Both the position numbers and the translations under genes were made by a program. DNA of 34,181 nt, from positions 1 through 34,181 of the forward strand of contig JAPHRD010000002.1 of assembly GCA_026196225.1 (NCBI GenBank), written 5' to 3'. Under the pieces are notes generated by a model. That model was given only the letters and a program-made list of their open reading frames with translations, was not told the origin of the DNA and ran no database searches. Shown one piece after another: positions 32,229 through 34,181 of this stretch (position 1 is the first letter of the stretch; each line of letters starts with the position of its first letter). Source of the DNA: Motiliproteus sp. (GTDB lineage Bacteria > Pseudomonadota > Gammaproteobacteria > Pseudomonadales > Balneatricaceae).

Positions 32229-33002
32229 ATGTCGGCTGCAGAAGTTGCTCTGGAGATTAGAGATCTCCATAAAAGCTACGGTTCTCTCGAAGTCCTTAAG
32301 GGGATTTCGCTCACTGCTTGTGACGGCGATGTGATCTCTATTTTGGGATCCAGCGGATCCGGTAAGAGTACCTTTCTGCGGTGTCTGAATCTTTTAGAGT
32401 CCCCGTCTAAAGGCAGTATCAGTTTTGTTGGCGAGAACCTCGAGCTGAAGATGGGGAAGCAGGGCGGTCTTGAAGCCGCTAGTCAAAAGCAGCTGGAGCG
32501 GATGCGTGCTTCCATTGGTTTCGTGTTCCAGAATTTCAATTTATGGCCCCACATGACCATTATTGAAAATATCATGGAAGCGCCGGTGCATGTGCTCAAG
32601 CAGGATAAACAAACCGTTCGCAACAATGCAGAACGTTACCTCGAAAAAGTGGGGCTGTCAGCTAAGAAAGATAGCTATCCCAATCAGCTTTCCGGTGGCC
32701 AGCAGCAGCGGGTAGCTATTGCCAGAGCGTTGGCGATGGAGCCTCAGATCCTGTTATTTGATGAGCCAACTTCCGCGCTTGATCCTGAGCTTGTTAACGA
32801 AGTGCTTTCCGTTATGCGCGACCTGGCTGCAGAAGGCCGCACCATGTTGATCGTTACTCACGAGATGCGATTTGCACGGGATGTCTCCAGCCAAGTGGTT
32901 TTCCTGCACGAGGGACGGATTGAGGAGATGGGGGTGCCTGAGAAGGTGTTTACCAATCCTGATTCAGATCGCTGCCGTGCCTTTCTAAGCAGCCATTTAT
33001 AA
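32229..33002 (+). CDS. Polar amino acid ABC transporter, ATP-binding subunit (HisP/ArtP-like)
   Basis: A 257-residue ATPase of the polar-amino-acid family. Walker A GSSGSGKST, Q-loop VFQNFNLWPHMTI, signature LSGGQQQR, Walker B ILLFDEPTSALDP and H-loop VTHEMRFARDV are all intact. FQNFNLWPHMT and VTHEM are typical of importers for arginine, histidine, lysine/ornithine or octopine/nopaline. It is the first gene of an ATPase, binding protein, permease operon that runs past the end of the window. The ATG at 32229 has only a weak GGGA upstream. Confidence 0.92.
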   Translation: MSAAEVALEIRDLHKSYGSLEVLKGISLTACDGDVISILGSSGSGKSTFLRCLNLLESPSKGSISFVGENLELKMGKQGGLEAASQKQLERMRASIGFVFQNFNLWPHMTIIENIMEAPVHVLKQDKQTVRNNAERYLEKVGLSAKKDSYPNQLSGGQQQRVAIARALAMEPQILLFDEPTSALDPELVNEVLSVMRDLAAEGRTMLIVTHEMRFARDVSSQVVFLHEGRIEEMGVPEKVFTNPDSDRCRAFLSSHL

Positions 33003-33042
33003 GCTGCAGAAATTTTAATGACTGATCCGTGAGGATATTGAG

Positions 33043-33793
33043 ATGGGTTTGAAAAAAAATTCTAACAGCAGCGGCCCTTATTGCTGCGACCCTTGCCGCT
33101 CCGGCTATGGCAGGTGATAAGATTCGTATCGCTTCTGAGGGTGCCTACGCGCCTTTTAATCTGATCACCGCAGAAGGTGAGCTGGCAGGGTTTGATATCG
33201 ATATTGCCAAGGCGCTATGTGCTGAAATGAAGGCTGAATGCGATATAGTCGCGCAGGACTGGGACGGAATTATCCCAGGTCTGAAAATGCGTAAATATGA
33301 TGCCATTATCGCCAGCCTGTCGGTGACGCCAGAGCGTAGCCGAGTCGTTGCCTTTACTGATCACTACTACTCCAATTCACTGACTTTCGTGACCAGTAAA
33401 GCAGGTGACTTTGATCCTACAAACGTCAAAGGCAAAGTGATTGGTGCCCAGCGTGCGACCATCGCCGGCCAGTATCTGGAAGATAATCTGGCGGATCAGG
33501 TTACCGTCAAGCTTTACGATACCCAGGACAATGCTTACCTTGATCTGGCCAGTGGCCGTCTGGATGCGATCCTTTCCGACAAGCTTCCTGCTTACGATTG
33601 GCTGCAATCAAAAGACGGTGCAGCTTTCGAGTTCCGTGGTGACAAGATTGATATCGATGACAAAATTGCTATCGCGGTTCGTAAAAGAGACAAAGAGCTG
33701 AAGGCTCGCTTCAATGCGGCGCTGAAAGCTATTCTCGAAAACGGTACCTACGAAAAGATCAACGCCAAGTATTTCCCGTTCTCAATCTATTGA
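33043..33793 (+). CDS. Amino acid ABC transporter substrate-binding protein, signal peptide frameshifted
   Basis: A periplasmic solute-binding protein of family 3 (HisJ/ArtJ type). The mature frame starts DKIRIASEGAYAPFNLI and contains LAGFDIDIAKALCAEM, IIPGLKMRKYDAIIASLSVT and the closing INAKYFPFSIY. ATG 33043 with GAGGAT upstream would begin MGLKK, but eight A at 33052-33059 put the next codons out of frame and the frame ends at TGA about 60 bases later. With seven A the gene reads MGLKKILTAAALIAATLAAP followed by AMAG-DKIRI, a perfect signal peptide. ATG 33107 is the first start in the mature frame but would make a cytoplasmic, non-functional protein. Sequence error, transcriptional slippage on A8 or true mutation are all possible. 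Confidence 0.8.
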
Positions 33794-33907
33794 GCGGATA
33801 GAAACTAAAACCAGGGGGCGTATACAGTCAGCTAGCTATCAATCTTGTTAGCGGTGCTGGTCAGTATTGGGCTCTCTGGTCGCTCCTTAAACCACCAAGG
33901 TTTTACT

Positions 33908-34181
33908 ATGGATTTGCAGGGTTTTGGCCACCTCTTGATCAGTGGTGCCTGGATCACATTTCAGCTGGCGGTATGTAGTCTTGTAGTCGGACTGGTGTTC
34001 GGCATTCTGGGCGCTGCAGCCAAGTTGTCGTCCTCGAAAATTGCCAATGCCATCGGCAATGGCTACACACTGTTTATCCGGGGCATGCCCGAGTTGCTAT
34101 TGGTGCTGACTATCTACTTCGGCTCTTCTGCTGTTCTGATGGCGATAGCCAGTCTTTTCGGCTACGACGAGTACATTGAGC
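33908..34181 (+). CDS. Amino acid ABC transporter permease, truncated by the window edge
   Basis: The first 91 residues of a HisQ/ArtQ-type permease; no stop is reached. It begins MDLQGFGHLLISGAWITFQL, followed by hydrophobic helices (AVCSLVVGLVFGILGAA) and FIRGMPELLLVLTIYFGSS, where RGMPELL matches the family's RGTPLLV segment. AAGG about 9 bases before the ATG is the ribosome site. It follows the binding protein by 114 bases and completes the visible part of the transporter operon. Confidence 0.88.
   Translation, partial: MDLQGFGHLLISGAWITFQLAVCSLVVGLVFGILGAAAKLSSSKIANAIGNGYTLFIRGMPELLLVLTIYFGSSAVLMAIASLFGYDEYIE

Noticed and set aside
32050-32334. Possible small gene overlapping the ABC ATPase start
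   Set aside because: Basic, low-complexity translation without homology; overlaps a clear gene in another frame.
33052-33059. Classic -1 ribosomal frameshift on the A8 tract
   Set aside because: A -1 shift would not reach the binding-protein frame; a +1 shift or loss of one A is needed.
1-34181. CRISPR array, insertion sequence, prophage or integron
   Set aside because: No regularly spaced repeats, transposase, integrase or terminal inverted repeats were found on either strand.

Overview
The window looks like a piece of a gammaproteobacterial chromosome. Evidence is a short 4.5S-type SRP RNA, gammaproteobacterial-style housekeeping genes (ArfB, YciH/SUI1, YfbR, ChaC, the NfeD-QmcA pair, YhcC), frequent GGAG-type ribosome sites and intermediate base composition. 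A marine Oceanospirillales-like relative would fit but is a guess. There is no phage, transposon, CRISPR array or tRNA; most of the window is ordinary core and accessory chromosome.

Layout. 1-4.7 kb: a double-receiver response regulator, a DUF411 metal-binding protein, an SRAP (YedK-like) peptidase, a REC-REC-GGDEF diguanylate cyclase, a VOC protein and a small membrane protein. 4.7-9.2 kb (minus strand): a four-gene operon for a pyruvate/2-oxoacid oxidoreductase (gamma, alpha, beta) plus a GltD-like flavoprotein with a fused ferredoxin tail, closed by a clear terminator. 9.7-13.3 kb: ArfB, YciH, a PAS-PAS-GGDEF cyclase, and a two-gene unit of a small membrane protein and a DUF4124/trypsin protease with a large helical insert. 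13.4-17.5 kb: EthD-like protein, GFA-type zinc protein, a histidine kinase with an N-terminal sugar-diacid-type sensor domain, a DEDDh exonuclease and a small Cys-rich protein. 17.6-22.4 kb: EF-hand protein, YfbR, a soluble chemoreceptor-like protein, ChaC, NfeD and QmcA. 22.5-27.9 kb: AraC regulator with an EamA exporter, MoxR ATPase with a VWA/CoxE-like partner, cytochrome c, and a Crp/Fnr regulator. 28-31.6 kb: LysR regulator divergent from a nonsense-interrupted TauE/SafE permease, a small protein, YhcC radical SAM, and a TlpA-like thioredoxin. 31.6-34.2 kb: SRP RNA and a polar amino acid ABC transporter (ATPase, binding protein, start of a permease) cut by the window edge.

How the genes fit together. 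Two diguanylate cyclases, a receiver-only regulator, an orphan histidine kinase and a soluble chemoreceptor make the region rich in signalling. The 2-oxoacid oxidoreductase operon, cytochrome c and Dnr-like Crp/Fnr regulator suggest respiratory flexibility at low oxygen (inference).

No plainly new defence or mobile system is visible. The most notable points are: a protease whose catalytic His and Asp are separated by a roughly 110-residue charged helical insert; a sugar-diacid sensor domain joined to a histidine kinase; and three genes whose reading frames are compromised. These three are an exonuclease with its catalytic N-terminus upstream of any standard start codon, a permease with one in-frame TAA, and a binding protein whose signal peptide is put out of frame by an A8 tract. 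Whether these are sequence errors, slippage or recoding, or true decay cannot be settled from the sequence alone.
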